Virus record (IMG/VR): IMGVR_UViG_3300028287_000015
Location: 1-31,682 of that record
Strand: one strand, 5' to 3'
Source of the DNA: a virus
DNA: 31,682 nt
Below the pieces are notes generated by a model, which saw only the letters and a list, made by a program, of their open reading frames with translations, did no database searches and had not been told where the DNA came from. The position numbers and the translations under genes are program-made. The first letter of the stretch is position 1. Every line of letters starts with the position of its first letter. Positions 1 to 8,084 of the stretch are shown piece by piece.

Positions 1-225
1 GTTAAAACTGGCAGCCTGTCCAAACTTTGCACCTGTAGCCGAGTAAGTTACACCAGTATCGCTTGTACCATCATAGTTAGTTGTGGTATCATCATCATTC
101 CCATCAAGCTGATATAAAGCTACATTACTACTGTAAACAGCATCTGCACCAAATGCTTGTACCGAATCAGTACTACAAGCCGCTGCAGCCGCACCTGTAT
201 TTATTAGTCTTTTGCCTAAAGCCAT
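1..225 (-). CDS. LamG/concanavalin-like fibre protein, 3' part cut by window edge
   Basis: Seventy-five codons run from an ATG at 225 out of the left edge with no stop, so only the N-terminus is seen. After an Ala-rich start, a stretch ending in GAKFGQAASFN resembles the opening strand pattern of laminin-G/concanavalin-type lectin folds used in phage receptor-binding or virion surface proteins. It is the last visible gene of the late region and starts 2 bases after the preceding stop at 228. A role in host-surface glycan binding is inferred from this fold resemblance and from its place in the fibre cluster; too little sequence is present to be sure. Confidence 0.55.
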   Translation of the reverse strand, partial: MALGKRLINTGAAAAACSTDSVQAFGADAVYSSNVALYQLDGNDDDTTTNYDGTSDTGVTYSATGAKFGQAASFN

Positions 226-227
226 AT

Positions 228-785
228 TTATTCTATTTCGTCAGATGGGAAAAATTGTACTTTGTATTGCAATGCAGTCTTGTAAGACTTCTTAGCATTT
301 ACTTCAGCTTCTAACCTATCGGCTTCTGTTAAAATACCTGCTCTCTCTGTTGCAACATCCGTATCAATATCAATGTCCCTTTCTGCTTTTCTTATAACTT
401 GCCAGTCTGTAGGTTCTAATAGTTTACCTGCCTTAGACTTAATCTCTGCAATCTTACCTGCTTTAATGTCGGCTATCTTATACCTTTTTTCTGTTTCGCC
501 TGTTGGTTCTCCATCTTCTCCGATAATATCTACCTCTTGGCTAAAGTCAATATCAGTAACGTCATAGGTCACTATCTTCTTATCTTCGTCAAAGTATAGA
601 CCACCTTTAGTTTGTATCTGTGGGTCAAAGCTTGGCTTTACAACATCGTAAATACCTATCTCTTGTAGTTCCTCTTTTGATAGGTTGTTTGCACCTCCTA
701 AAATGTGTTTTGTAGGGGTTTTAAGTGAGTTAGGTAAACTCTTGTATATGTTTACTATTCTACCGTTTTGTACTGATGCTTTCAT
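228..785 (-). CDS. tail-fibre-associated protein with fibre-assembly-chaperone-like C-terminus
   Basis: A 185-residue acidic protein. The C-terminal third contains LLEPTDWQVIRKAE followed by ATERAGILTEADRLEAEV. This matches the usual pattern of tail-fibre assembly chaperones, in which a leucine pair and a T/S-D-W motif are followed by an Arg-containing helix. The N-terminal part (NGRIVNIYKSLPNS and later strands) is unassigned. It lies directly before the LamG-like gene, the normal place for a fibre chaperone. The ATG at 785 follows an A/T-rich leader, with only 2 bases after the previous stop. The family link is by motif only; a small structural fibre protein is the alternative. Confidence 0.55.
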   Translation of the reverse strand: MKASVQNGRIVNIYKSLPNSLKTPTKHILGGANNLSKEELQEIGIYDVVKPSFDPQIQTKGGLYFDEDKKIVTYDVTDIDFSQEVDIIGEDGEPTGETEKRYKIADIKAGKIAEIKSKAGKLLEPTDWQVIRKAERDIDIDTDVATERAGILTEADRLEAEVNAKKSYKTALQYKVQFFPSDEIE

Positions 786-787
786 AA

Positions 788-1219
788 TTATATACTTTGT
801 GAGATTGATAGGAAAAATGTGTTAGCACCAGTACAAACAACTTGAATGAAGTTTACTGCACCTGACGTATTGCTATACTCTCCAGCAACAGTTGTAGCTG
901 TCAATCCGCTATTAAGTGTCAATCCAGACGTTCCTCCTGAATCCGTAATAATAATGTCTTTCACATCGCCTATTGAGGCGTTTGTGAAATTCAGTTCAAT
1001 CGGAATACTTGAAGTTATTGTAAATACTGCTGCGGTGTCAAAGTCTAAACTTAATGTAGATGCAGGCGAAATAGGTGAAGAGCCTCTAAGGCTATCCCCT
1101 GTGCTGCTATTACCGTAAATGTCAGCAGTCATACTGTTAACCTTCTCAAATGCTGCTCTGAGCGTATCCCCATTCCCATCATCGGGTTCTGCTCCTACTC
1201 CTATTGGTTCTCGTGCCAT
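788..1219 (-). CDS. small virion/fibre protein, beta-rich
   Basis: A 143-residue protein. Its N-terminal PIGVGAEPDDGNGDTLR with AAFEKVN is a pattern common at the start of phage fibre and neck-appendage proteins. The rest is Thr/Ser/Gly-rich beta-type sequence with evenly spaced hydrophobic residues, ending FFLSISQSI. No catalytic motif is seen. It sits in a tightly packed fibre cluster, 2 bases before the next gene and 12 bases after the previous one. I do not recognise a named family; a trimeric beta-structured appendage or head decoration protein is the best guess from composition and place. Confidence 0.6.
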   Translation of the reverse strand: MAREPIGVGAEPDDGNGDTLRAAFEKVNSMTADIYGNSSTGDSLRGSSPISPASTLSLDFDTAAVFTITSSIPIELNFTNASIGDVKDIIITDSGGTSGLTLNSGLTATTVAGEYSNTSGAVNFIQVVCTGANTFFLSISQSI

Positions 1220-1231
1220 AATTCTATTTTG

Positions 1232-1423
1232 TTATATTAATGTTTGATCTGCTGTTATTAGTATTGTGTCTACTTTATATGCTGTACTATCTACTGACAA
1301 CTCAAGTATATCTGATATCCAACAAGTAGGAGCTGAAGGTACATAGACAGCATCTGTTGTGTCATCTACATCTCCCCACCAGGAAAAACAATATATCCTA
1401 CCCCAATTTATCCCGTTAGCCAT
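1232..1423 (-). CDS. short hypothetical virion-cluster protein
   Basis: A 63-residue protein with a Trp-rich N-terminus (INWGRIYCFSWWGD) and a beta-like second half ending ILITADQTLI. No domain is recognised. Spacing supports expression: its ATG at 1423 follows the stop of a 27-residue ORF by 1 base, and the next gene starts 12 bases after its stop. Its position between the connector gene and the fibre cluster suggests a minor structural role, but nothing in the sequence proves it. Confidence 0.5.
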   Translation of the reverse strand: MANGINWGRIYCFSWWGDVDDTTDAVYVPSAPTCWISDILELSVDSTAYKVDTILITADQTLI

Positions 1424-1424
1424 A

Positions 1425-1508
1425 TTACTTCTTTATTCTTTTTAGATAGTTAGTCAATTTTATTATGTTAGCCACTTTAGGCTTATATGTTTTAATTATA
1501 TTACCCAT
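1425..1508 (-). CDS. 27-residue basic peptide
   Basis: A short ORF, starting MGNIIKTYKPK and ending LKRIKK. Its ATG lies inside the last codons of the connector gene (13-base overlap) and its TAA precedes the next ATG by 1 base. It is strongly basic with no acidic residue. It fills a gap that would otherwise be the only uncoded interval in this cluster, which supports it being real. Function is unknown. Confidence 0.4.
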   Translation of the reverse strand: MGNIIKTYKPKVANIIKLTNYLKRIKK

Positions 1509-2008
1509 CCGCCATATGTTGGGTCCTTATCCGGGTACATACCCGTATCTTGCGCTCCGGTATACTCCGGATAATCCTGGCTCTTCTCATCTATGAAATC
1601 AAAAAACCGATTCACATAGAAGTCAGCAAAGTCTTTTGCCCTTGCTGTTAAAGAATCCAGCTCACTCTTTGTAAGAGTATCACTAGATTCGGTAGTGTGT
1701 TTAAATATACCTCCGTTGCTGATTTGATAAGCAGCAAAAGGAATATAGCTATATTGACTATACCATATAAGCATAGGTTTAATATGACTATTCAGTAACG
1801 TCTTGTATGCAGCATTGGCGGAATCGTCAAGAGTTCCGCCAGTGATCAAACTTTGTATCTTCTCGTATAACTTAGTACCCAAAAAGTTCTGTATGTGTAT
1901 ATCCTGGGCCACCTCAACAAATTGAATTAGCTTATCTGTGTCTAAAGCTCCGTCTATGATAGACTTCCGCTTTAACTCCGTCATTGTTATAAATAATGCC
2001 TTACTCAT
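1496..2008 (-). CDS. DUF6712-like head-tail connector protein
   Basis: A 170-residue protein starting MSKALFITMTELKRKS. The helical N-terminal half, with DTDKLIQFVEVAQDIHIQNFLGT, matches the DUF6712 family of Bacteroidota phages, which occupies the gp6-like head-tail connector slot beside the portal. The frame is open upstream to 2092, but those 28 residues are a basic shadow of the portal's acidic tail. The ATG at 2008 is preferred because it overlaps the portal stop by 8 bases, typical of translational coupling. Predicted role: ring under the portal that seals the head and joins the tail. Confidence 0.7.
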   Translation of the reverse strand: MSKALFITMTELKRKSIIDGALDTDKLIQFVEVAQDIHIQNFLGTKLYEKIQSLITGGTLDDSANAAYKTLLNSHIKPMLIWYSQYSYIPFAAYQISNGGIFKHTTESSDTLTKSELDSLTARAKDFADFYVNRFFDFIDEKSQDYPEYTGAQDTGMYPDKDPTYGGWVI

Positions 2009-3248
2009 CTTCTTCGGTAGGTTTTTCCTCAACAACAGCCTCAGAAACGCTCTCAGAAGCCTCCTGCTGGACGATCTCCTCTTCTTGGACATCTTCTACC
2101 GCAGAAAGCTTTTCTCCCGTCTCCTCTTCTCTCTTGATCTTAGTCTCTATGTTGTCTAGTTCTGTAAATTCTATTGGTTGTAGGGTAACAAAGTATAAAT
2201 CCAATGAAATGTCGTTATATAACAACAATTCCTTGAATGCATCTAGCAACATCTGCTGAAATGGTCTAATTACCATATTATCCATCAAAATGGATGCTGT
2301 TCTAAGCTCTTCAGCATTATTTCCGAACCCAGTGTTGTCTTTTATCCCTAAAAGGATAGGAGACACCACTCCGTGGCCTATCATTATCTTCTCTCGGCTT
2401 TCTTTGGCTAAAAACTCATATTGAGCGTGTGCATCAGGCAGATTTATAGGGTCTATGTTAGATTGGTTCTCTGAACCATCATTAAAAGCCAAAATAAACC
2501 GTCCTGCGTTGCTAGTACCACTAAATTTATCGTAAATCTTACGTTCAATCAACTCCTGGACCTCCTCGTTAGGTATTCCGTTATTGAAATTGATCAACAT
2601 ACTTGGCTGAAGGCCATTTTGTATGTTTGACAAGTGATAATTACTCACTTCTTCCTCTAAGGTAGCATATTGAAGACATCCTTGGTAGTCTACGGGTGAA
2701 TAATAGTAAAAACCAGCCTTGTAAGGCTTAATGACATATAATTCAATACGCTGAGACCTCGTACCGTTGCGATAAGTAGGTATCTTCTTAGGTTTGTCAC
2801 TAGGTTTAATGTTCTTCCAGTCACTATGGTAATAATACGCTTTAATTTTGCCGTCTTCTGCCCTTTCAGCACGCAATGTTTCCATTGGGAAGTGATACAG
2901 TCCGGCTATTTCTTTCTTTCTATTCTTATAAACCACTTGAATGGCCGCTTGGCCAAGCATCTTGTAGTCTGTCACTATCTTTCTTACATCAGTGGCATTT
3001 AAAAGGCTCTTCATTTGAGCAAACATAAGAGGCTTCTCCTTAGAGTCGGTAGCCTCAAGACCTCTACCGTAAATCATATCAGAAATACCATTGATACATC
3101 TACTATTGGTCGGGCTTCCTAAATACCTCTCAATTAACTCACCAAAATAGTTGTTATCTTCACCATACTCGACATAAGCATTTCTGCTCTTCTCGACTAT
3201 TTTAGGCACTTCGTACCCGGTTAGACTTACTACTTTTACATTCTTCAT
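2001..3248 (-). CDS. portal protein
   Basis: A 415-residue protein with the layout of small Bacteroidota phage portals. An N-terminal clip/wing region is followed by a mixed core with the stretch around residues 305-330 (HGVVSPILLGI, NTGFGNNAEELRTA), typical of portal proteins near the tunnel loop, and a helical C-terminal part (VIRPFQQMLLDAFKELL). The last 45 or so residues are Glu-rich and probably disordered. The portal is the dodecameric DNA entry channel at one capsid vertex and docks TerL. Its stop overlaps the connector gene, and its start overlaps the previous gene by 4 bases (ATGA). The position after the capsid gene is unusual compared with lambda-like order. Confidence 0.88.
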   Translation of the reverse strand: MKNVKVVSLTGYEVPKIVEKSRNAYVEYGEDNNYFGELIERYLGSPTNSRCINGISDMIYGRGLEATDSKEKPLMFAQMKSLLNATDVRKIVTDYKMLGQAAIQVVYKNRKKEIAGLYHFPMETLRAERAEDGKIKAYYYHSDWKNIKPSDKPKKIPTYRNGTRSQRIELYVIKPYKAGFYYYSPVDYQGCLQYATLEEEVSNYHLSNIQNGLQPSMLINFNNGIPNEEVQELIERKIYDKFSGTSNAGRFILAFNDGSENQSNIDPINLPDAHAQYEFLAKESREKIMIGHGVVSPILLGIKDNTGFGNNAEELRTASILMDNMVIRPFQQMLLDAFKELLLYNDISLDLYFVTLQPIEFTELDNIETKIKREEETGEKLSAVEDVQEEEIVQQEASESVSEAVVEEKPTEEDE

Positions 3249-3601
3249 ACCATTATATATTGTTGACTACTGTCACCAGAATCGCTTTCTGTGTACTTCC
3301 CGTCATTTATAGTATATACTGAGTTCGACAAATAAGAGTCGGTGCAATAAGCTTTATCTCTAAACAATAGCGTTGACCCATCGAAAATCTCGTAATTGTA
3401 AATACTGTTATCTGATAAAATACTGAAGGTGCAATCTAGGTCAATAAAGTTACCATTAACGGTAGACGATAAACCAGTCAAAGTCTCTGACTTGTTGGTG
3501 CCATCTTCTGTTATCTTAAGGGACAACCCAGTCTGAGCTGTGTTAACCCTAGGCAAAACTTTTATTGTTTGAGCATCCGTATTCGGAAGTAGTCTTATCA
3601 T
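3245..3601 (-). CDS. small structural protein between tail-tube-like gene and portal
   Basis: The likely product is 118 residues starting MIRLLPNTDAQTIKVLPR. The frame is open upstream to 3751, but that part overlaps the previous gene and a terminator, so the ATG at 3601 is chosen. That ATG also carries the recurrent leader AGTTATATTAGTATG. The sequence is beta-rich with a Tyr-rich end (SSQQYIMV). I do not recognise the family; similar short beta proteins occur beside head genes in flavobacterial phages. Its stop overlaps the portal start by 4 bases, so it is probably co-translated with the portal. Confidence 0.65.
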   Translation of the reverse strand: MIRLLPNTDAQTIKVLPRVNTAQTGLSLKITEDGTNKSETLTGLSSTVNGNFIDLDCTFSILSDNSIYNYEIFDGSTLLFRDKAYCTDSYLSNSVYTINDGKYTESDSGDSSQQYIMV

Positions 3602-3633
3602 ACTAATATAACTAAAAAAAGGCTTCGCTGTTT

Positions 3634-3663
3634 TATATAAAAAAAGGGGCCATATAGGCCCCT
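3634..3663 (-). terminator. rho-independent terminator
   Basis: A perfect 7-bp stem (AGGGGCC 3645-3651, GGCCCCT 3657-3663) with a 5-base loop is followed on the minus strand by a T-rich run at 3645-3635. It lies just after the stop of the tail-tube-like gene and before the leader of the next gene. Confidence 0.85.
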
Positions 3664-3683
3664 CCTTATCATCAGGTAAAAAC

Positions 3684-4238
3684 CTATGCTGGATCTCTCT
3701 GAGTAGTTTCACTAGCAGTAGCTGAAGACATTCCCGCAAATGGGTCTGCATCAGTTGCTCCGTCTACAAAATTAGGTAGAGTTGTTTCGTTGGCTGTTAA
3801 AGTCAACGTATATCCATTTAGATCTCCCATCGCTGTCCCGGTAACGGCAGTACCTCCAGTAACTTCCGCTCCGTGCTCTCTTCCAACCAATAGAAGCTTA
3901 TTGTCGAATGTCTGTACGAAAACGTGAGGTCTTCCGTAAGTCATAAGCTTAAGCTCTTTGTTGTCCTCCTTAGTCATCTTATGAAGAGTAAGGTTTGTCA
4001 CTTGCTCAAAGAATGTTGTCCCATTCTCAATAGAGCTGTTTATATTTGATTCCAGAGAAGAATTACCCTTGACATCATAAGTGCTATAGCTAAAAGTACC
4101 ACTCATATCTGTGATTTCATCATTTGATCCAACCGTTACAGTCCCTAGATCGCCAAAATCAACAAAATGCACTTTTACTACGCCACCTACAGCATCTTTA
4201 CACGGTTTTTTTCTTCCCCCGGTTAAATCACAAGCCAT
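3684..4238 (-). CDS. putative major tail tube protein
   Basis: A 184-residue protein beginning MACDLTGGRKKPCKDAVGG, an N-terminus I associate with tail-tube-like proteins of Bacteroidota phages. The body alternates beta strands and one helix (FFEQVTNLTLHKMTK, LKLMTYGRPHVFVQTF), which fits the small beta-barrel tail-tube fold. It is flanked by terminators on both sides, as expected for a gene needing its own high expression, like the capsid gene before it. The assignment rests on recall, length and context; a head decoration protein is the main alternative. Confidence 0.5.
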   Translation of the reverse strand: MACDLTGGRKKPCKDAVGGVVKVHFVDFGDLGTVTVGSNDEITDMSGTFSYSTYDVKGNSSLESNINSSIENGTTFFEQVTNLTLHKMTKEDNKELKLMTYGRPHVFVQTFDNKLLLVGREHGAEVTGGTAVTGTAMGDLNGYTLTLTANETTLPNFVDGATDADPFAGMSSATASETTQRDPA

Positions 4239-4250
4239 ATTTTTATAGTA

Positions 4251-4287
4251 TTAAAAAAGGGTAGGCAGGCTCAAGGCTCACCTACCC
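4251..4287 (-). terminator. rho-independent terminator after capsid gene
   Basis: Arms GGGTAGG (4259-4265) and CCTACCC (4281-4287) enclose a 15-base loop, followed on the minus strand by a run of six T residues. It sits 21 bases after the capsid stop, between it and the tail-tube-like gene. Confidence 0.8.
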
Positions 4288-4308
4288 TCTTATATTAAAC
4301 AATTATTC

Positions 4309-5232
4309 TTATGCGTACAATACGATGTCTCCGCCAATAGCGTGCTGGATTCCAGCAGTAAATCTGACAACGACTCTCACATTCTGACTTCCATCGATGT
4401 CAGCCATATCAATGACTTTTACTTCGTTAGTGTCAGACAACAAACCAGTTCCAAAGAACAAGTTTGACTTCTCAGCAGCTACCATTTTGTCGCTACCCAT
4501 TCCGCTTGCAAGCTCTACGTTGATGCCATCAAAAGTTAAAGCACCTCCGTTGAACCACTGAGTTCCTTTAGAATCTGTACCAGCAGCACCTACGTTGCTA
4601 GCAAATCCACCCAAAGCTCTTACATAAGCTCTGTATACATTAGGAGCAGCATAGATAGTCAAATCCTCAGCACCGTAAACAGTAGAAGGAATAGCATCTA
4701 CTACAGCTCCGATTTGACCGATTACGTTAGAAGAAGTAACAGTTGTAGCAGTTACGTCATTAACGTCACCATCAGCACCTAGAGTAGTTTCGAATCCGTC
4801 AAACTGACCTTCTGTGGCGTTAGTACCAGCCCAGATGTTAGTTTCGATTCTTTGCGCTACTTTAGAAGAAACGTGTGCAAGTAAGAAATCAGAAAAGCTA
4901 GAAGGTAGATCAGAATAAGCTGAATACCCCATAGAAATTGCTTCCCAGTCAGAGATAAAATCTTTCTTACAAAGTTGTAGGTTAACTTGAAACTCTTCTG
5001 GTTGAAGAATTCTTTCAGTCAATGTCAAAGTAGAAGTAGCAGTAAAGTCGCAAGTGCCATTCTTAACGATATCGTCAGAAGCCACCTTCTTCATTACTTC
5101 TTTGTACTTTACATTAGGCTTGATCGTGATCAACTCTTTTGAAAGAGTAGATCCGCTTAGTAAAGCAGCAGAGATATACTTCCCTGCAAACTCACCAGCA
5201 TAAGTAGTAGTAATTGATGTAGTTGTTGCCAT
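4309..5232 (-). CDS. major capsid protein
   Basis: A 307-residue protein with capsid-like composition: Thr/Ala/Gly-rich, no cysteine cluster, moderate size. Recognisable parts are an N-arm (MATTTSITTTYAGEFAGKY), an E-loop-like stretch (TLTLTERILQPEEFQVN), a spine-helix region (SSFSDFLLAHVSSKVAQRIE) and a C-terminal GIQHAIGGDIVLYA. This layout is common to HK97-fold capsid proteins of flavobacterial phages. It directly follows an acidic scaffold-like gene (8-base gap) and is followed by a terminator. It would form the icosahedral shell after protease maturation. Identity is inferred from composition and context, as no enzymatic motif exists for this family. Confidence 0.8.
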   Translation of the reverse strand: MATTTSITTTYAGEFAGKYISAALLSGSTLSKELITIKPNVKYKEVMKKVASDDIVKNGTCDFTATSTLTLTERILQPEEFQVNLQLCKKDFISDWEAISMGYSAYSDLPSSFSDFLLAHVSSKVAQRIETNIWAGTNATEGQFDGFETTLGADGDVNDVTATTVTSSNVIGQIGAVVDAIPSTVYGAEDLTIYAAPNVYRAYVRALGGFASNVGAAGTDSKGTQWFNGGALTFDGINVELASGMGSDKMVAAEKSNLFFGTGLLSDTNEVKVIDMADIDGSQNVRVVVRFTAGIQHAIGGDIVLYA

Positions 5233-5240
5233 TTTTGTGT

Positions 5241-5711
5241 TTATTTATTAAATTTGCTCATATTGTTTAATACTCTATCCAGGGTAGTCTGAGTTCTTCT
5301 TTGAGCAAAAAGATTCATTTCTACTTCTGGCTTTGCTTCTGGGGTGTGAACCATAGGCTCAACCTCATTTTCTACAGCGGCTAGTTCTTCCTTAGGAACT
5401 TCACTGTTGTACTTTTCAGAGGTAGATTTGATTTCACCCATAAGGCTTTCAACCATAGCTTTTAGTTCAGCAAATTCCTCTTTAGAGACGTAAGAAGCTT
5501 CTGTGGCTTCTTCCTCAGCCTCAACGGCTTGCTCTTCCTCTAGTTGATCACCTTCAGATAATACAACTTCCTCTCCTTCTGGAGACTCGTCTACTTTCTC
5601 TACCACTTCTTCAGTAGCAGAAAGCTCCTCTTGGGTCACTTCTTGATCTTCAATTTCTTGAGAACCGAGAAGAACCTCTTTTAGTTTTTCTACAATTTCT
5701 GTCGCTTTCAT
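5241..5711 (-). CDS. acidic scaffold-like protein
   Basis: A 156-residue protein, very rich in Glu, with long charged helical segments (TEIVEKLKEVLL; SYVSKEEFAELKAMVESLMGEI) and a basic tail (LDRVLNNMSKFNK). A long acidic helical body with a short basic C-terminus is the classic profile of internal scaffolding proteins, which bind capsid subunits by the basic end. It lies immediately before the capsid gene and downstream of the prohead protease. The extreme charge makes homology weak, so the call is by profile and place. The start at 5711 has the leader AAACTATG also seen before other genes here. Confidence 0.7.
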   Translation of the reverse strand: MKATEIVEKLKEVLLGSQEIEDQEVTQEELSATEEVVEKVDESPEGEEVVLSEGDQLEEEQAVEAEEEATEASYVSKEEFAELKAMVESLMGEIKSTSEKYNSEVPKEELAAVENEVEPMVHTPEAKPEVEMNLFAQRRTQTTLDRVLNNMSKFNK

Positions 5712-5760
5712 AGTTTAAAATATATTAATATTACCAATTTTTAATATGCTTGTTGTATTT

Positions 5761-7452
5761 TTAAGGAGTTGAGGTTATAGATGTAATAACTCCGCTAGTT
5801 ACGATAAAGGTATATCCTATGTATGTATAGTATCCGTCAGGCTGATATAGATCGGTGTATGTAAAATCAACACCGAACTCTCCAGTAGATAGTCCGCCAA
5901 TTTTATATATACCCATACCCACTTCAGGAATATTAATTAAAGTATCGTCACTGTTGTATGCGGATATGTAGTAAGTAACACTCTGTGGAGTGTCAGTACC
6001 ACTAGGGCCTAGATAAGATCCTGATCTATTTGCTTGGCCTAGCAATCCGTGACGGCAACTGCTATCATACGTTGCAGATTGTTTTGTGTATGTAGGACTA
6101 TCCGTTCTTCCAGAAACAACAGTAGGCGTGGACGTACTATAAAACGTGCTACTTATATTATCTATACCTTTTATGCCTCTAATTTCATAGGTGTTCCCAA
6201 AGCCATCACCAACACTATAGGTAGTGTATGTAGTGGATTGTTGAGTATCTATGTTATAAGTTTTGGTGCAAGGCTGTTGTTCTGTATTCTGATTTCCTGA
6301 AATAATTTGTCCTACGTTCAAAAACCCAGCAGGTACAGTCACCGAAATAGTACAGCTCCTAGAAGTAGGGGCAGTTACCAAGTCGTAATATTCCAGACCA
6401 AATATTGTACCTGGTTGTCCTGTTGAGGTTACAGACCCAGTATAAACAACCGTCATAGGAAGAGAATTTCCTGCATACTTAGCTATTGGAGCTGTAATAT
6501 GAGCTAGGCCAGGATATGTTTGCTCGTCATCCTGTTGTCCCGCTTGAGATACAGAGAAGACCGTTGTAAATACAATGTCACTAAATAAGAAGTTTCTCTG
6601 TGGAGGTTGTGTTGCTGTAGTCGTGCACGATAATGTATTGCCTTCGTTGAAGTACCCAGAAGGAACAGTAACATCTACAGTTAAAGTCCTCAGCGTTTCT
6701 GTAGATACAGGAGTGAATGACGCTGGACTCGTGCCAGATATTGTACCAATATCAGTAGTTGGAACCGTTATGATCCCATCCGAAGCAACAGCGAAACCAC
6801 TAAGCGTTATATCAGCGCACGATAAAGTAGGACTCAACGGCTGTGTGGCCGTTGTAGTACAGTTAAGTGTCGCTCCAGCGTTAAAGTATTCCGCAGGAAC
6901 AGTAATGTCTACATTTAAAGTTCTTACAGTGCTCACGTCTACTATTGCAAATGAAGCTGGACTTGTACTAGATATTGTACCAATATCAGTGCTTGGAAGT
7001 GTGATGGTTCCGTTTTGAGCTACTTCAAAGCCGCTAAGGGTTATATCTGAGCAAGACAAGGTTGATGCGGCTGGCTGTGTTGCTGTGGTTGTACAAGTGA
7101 TTGTACTGCCTGTATTTGTATATCCCGAAGGAACTATTATTACTACGCTTAATGTTCTTGAAGTATCCACCCCAACAAGATCAAAATTAGATGGAGAAGT
7201 GGATTGTATAGTACCTGCGTTTGTGGTAGGAATAGTTATTACTCCCTGATCGCTAACAGAGAATCCACTTAGAGTTAAGTCCGAACAACTAAAATCTTCG
7301 TCAGCAAAAATGCCTCCTCCAGAAAGAGGTCCTATGCCCTGGTTAATCAGTTCGCCATCACAGCACTTCCTTGAATATGTTCTGCCATCTTTACATAAAC
7401 ACGCTCTTCTTGACCCTCTTGGACTTGAATAACTTCCTCTTTTGCTTCTCAT
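5761..7452 (-). CDS. large repeat-containing virion surface protein
   Basis: A 563-residue protein. Residues 15-40 form a Cys-rich motif (ACLCKDGRTYSRKCCDG then a QGIG end) that I recall from the N-termini of several flavobacterial phage tail proteins. Three tandem beta-domains of about 74 residues follow, at residues 54-127, 132-205 and 210-283. Each starts with an S-C-A/S-D-L/I-T-L-S-G-F signature and ends CTTTATQP. A fourth, longer and degenerate copy spans about 288-392. The C-terminal 170 residues are Tyr/Thr-rich and unassigned. One Cys near each module end could form intradomain links. It is probably an Ig-like appendage on head or tail. A related module occurs in the gene at 14466-15269. 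Confidence 0.65.
   Translation of the reverse strand: MRSKRGSYSSPRGSRRACLCKDGRTYSRKCCDGELINQGIGPLSGGGIFADEDFSCSDLTLSGFSVSDQGVITIPTTNAGTIQSTSPSNFDLVGVDTSRTLSVVIIVPSGYTNTGSTITCTTTATQPAASTLSCSDITLSGFEVAQNGTITLPSTDIGTISSTSPASFAIVDVSTVRTLNVDITVPAEYFNAGATLNCTTTATQPLSPTLSCADITLSGFAVASDGIITVPTTDIGTISGTSPASFTPVSTETLRTLTVDVTVPSGYFNEGNTLSCTTTATQPPQRNFLFSDIVFTTVFSVSQAGQQDDEQTYPGLAHITAPIAKYAGNSLPMTVVYTGSVTSTGQPGTIFGLEYYDLVTAPTSRSCTISVTVPAGFLNVGQIISGNQNTEQQPCTKTYNIDTQQSTTYTTYSVGDGFGNTYEIRGIKGIDNISSTFYSTSTPTVVSGRTDSPTYTKQSATYDSSCRHGLLGQANRSGSYLGPSGTDTPQSVTYYISAYNSDDTLINIPEVGMGIYKIGGLSTGEFGVDFTYTDLYQPDGYYTYIGYTFIVTSGVITSITSTP
6604..7293 (-). repeat. three tandem intragenic repeats of about 222 bp
   Basis: Three in-frame repeats, period 234 bases (78 residues), lie at about 7072-7293, 6838-7059 and 6604-6825. 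They encode near-identical beta-domains separated by 4-residue linkers. The copies have diverged at synonymous and conservative positions, so they are not a recent assembly artefact. Confidence 0.85.
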
Positions 7453-8084
7453 TAGCTTAAACTACCGTTTTGTGTTCTTTGTATGAAGTATATAATATCC
7501 CAAACAGAAGATCCGTTTCCTATTGATGTTATCTTTAGTTGCACACCGTCTTGCACGAATGTAGAATCTGTGTAATATTGCATCACCATACTTTCTTGAT
7601 GCTCGACATTATTCCCTTTGGGAAACGCTAAAGTTCCAGACACTCTTGATATCTGACCAGACCCCTCAAGGTTATATTCTAAGTAAGTTTGATTTGCGTT
7701 TGGTGCTGAGGCTTTAAATGCTAGAGTAAATATGTATACGTCATTTTCGTTCACCCCTAATATCTTTTGCGTTGAAGAGTCATAGAAAGCGATGCTTGAA
7801 TGACTCCTAACTATGTTACCAGCATTATTAGGAACAACGACTTCCGCGTCTTGAGTTAATGACAACTTATTGGAAGATGTATATATTGTGTCATCATACC
7901 TAGCCCACCCTAATTGCGTGGTTCCTCCTTGAGGATACACCACTACATTAGACCCATTATGGCCCATATAGAGCGCATCAGTAGTATGCAGCATTGCACC
8001 ATTCTCAATATTCACATTATCCACCTCAGATTGATCTGTATGATGGACGTGAACTTTATATGATGTGTTTTTAGTTGTTGCCAT
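7452..8084 (-). CDS. virion-associated protein, beta-rich
   Basis: A 210-residue protein with a short polar N-terminus (TTKNTSYKVHVHHTDQSE) and then a beta-rich body with YMGHNGSNVVVYPQGG and an end DIIYFIQRTQNGSLS. The layout resembles small jelly-roll or TNF-like head-fibre proteins, but I cannot name a family. Its stop and start codons touch both neighbours (shared base at 7452 and at 8084), so it is translated together with the protease before it and the repeat protein after it. A decoration or fibre role is inferred only from fold-like composition and position in the head cluster. Confidence 0.6.
   Translation of the reverse strand: MATTKNTSYKVHVHHTDQSEVDNVNIENGAMLHTTDALYMGHNGSNVVVYPQGGTTQLGWARYDDTIYTSSNKLSLTQDAEVVVPNNAGNIVRSHSSIAFYDSSTQKILGVNENDVYIFTLAFKASAPNANQTYLEYNLEGSGQISRVSGTLAFPKGNNVEHQESMVMQYYTDSTFVQDGVQLKITSIGNGSSVWDIIYFIQRTQNGSLS

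Noticed and set aside
1496-2092. Longer start for the DUF6712-like gene
   Set aside because: The 28 extra residues are a basic antiframe of the portal's acidic tail; the ATG at 2008 overlaps the portal stop as expected.
3602-3751. Upstream extension of the 118-residue gene
   Set aside because: It would read through the terminator at 3634-3663 and overlap the tail-tube-like gene; the ATG at 3601 has the recurrent leader.
6575-7018. Plus-strand ORF of 147 codons
   Set aside because: It is opposite the repeat-rich virion gene and its length comes from the repeat composition; no plus-strand gene is supported anywhere.
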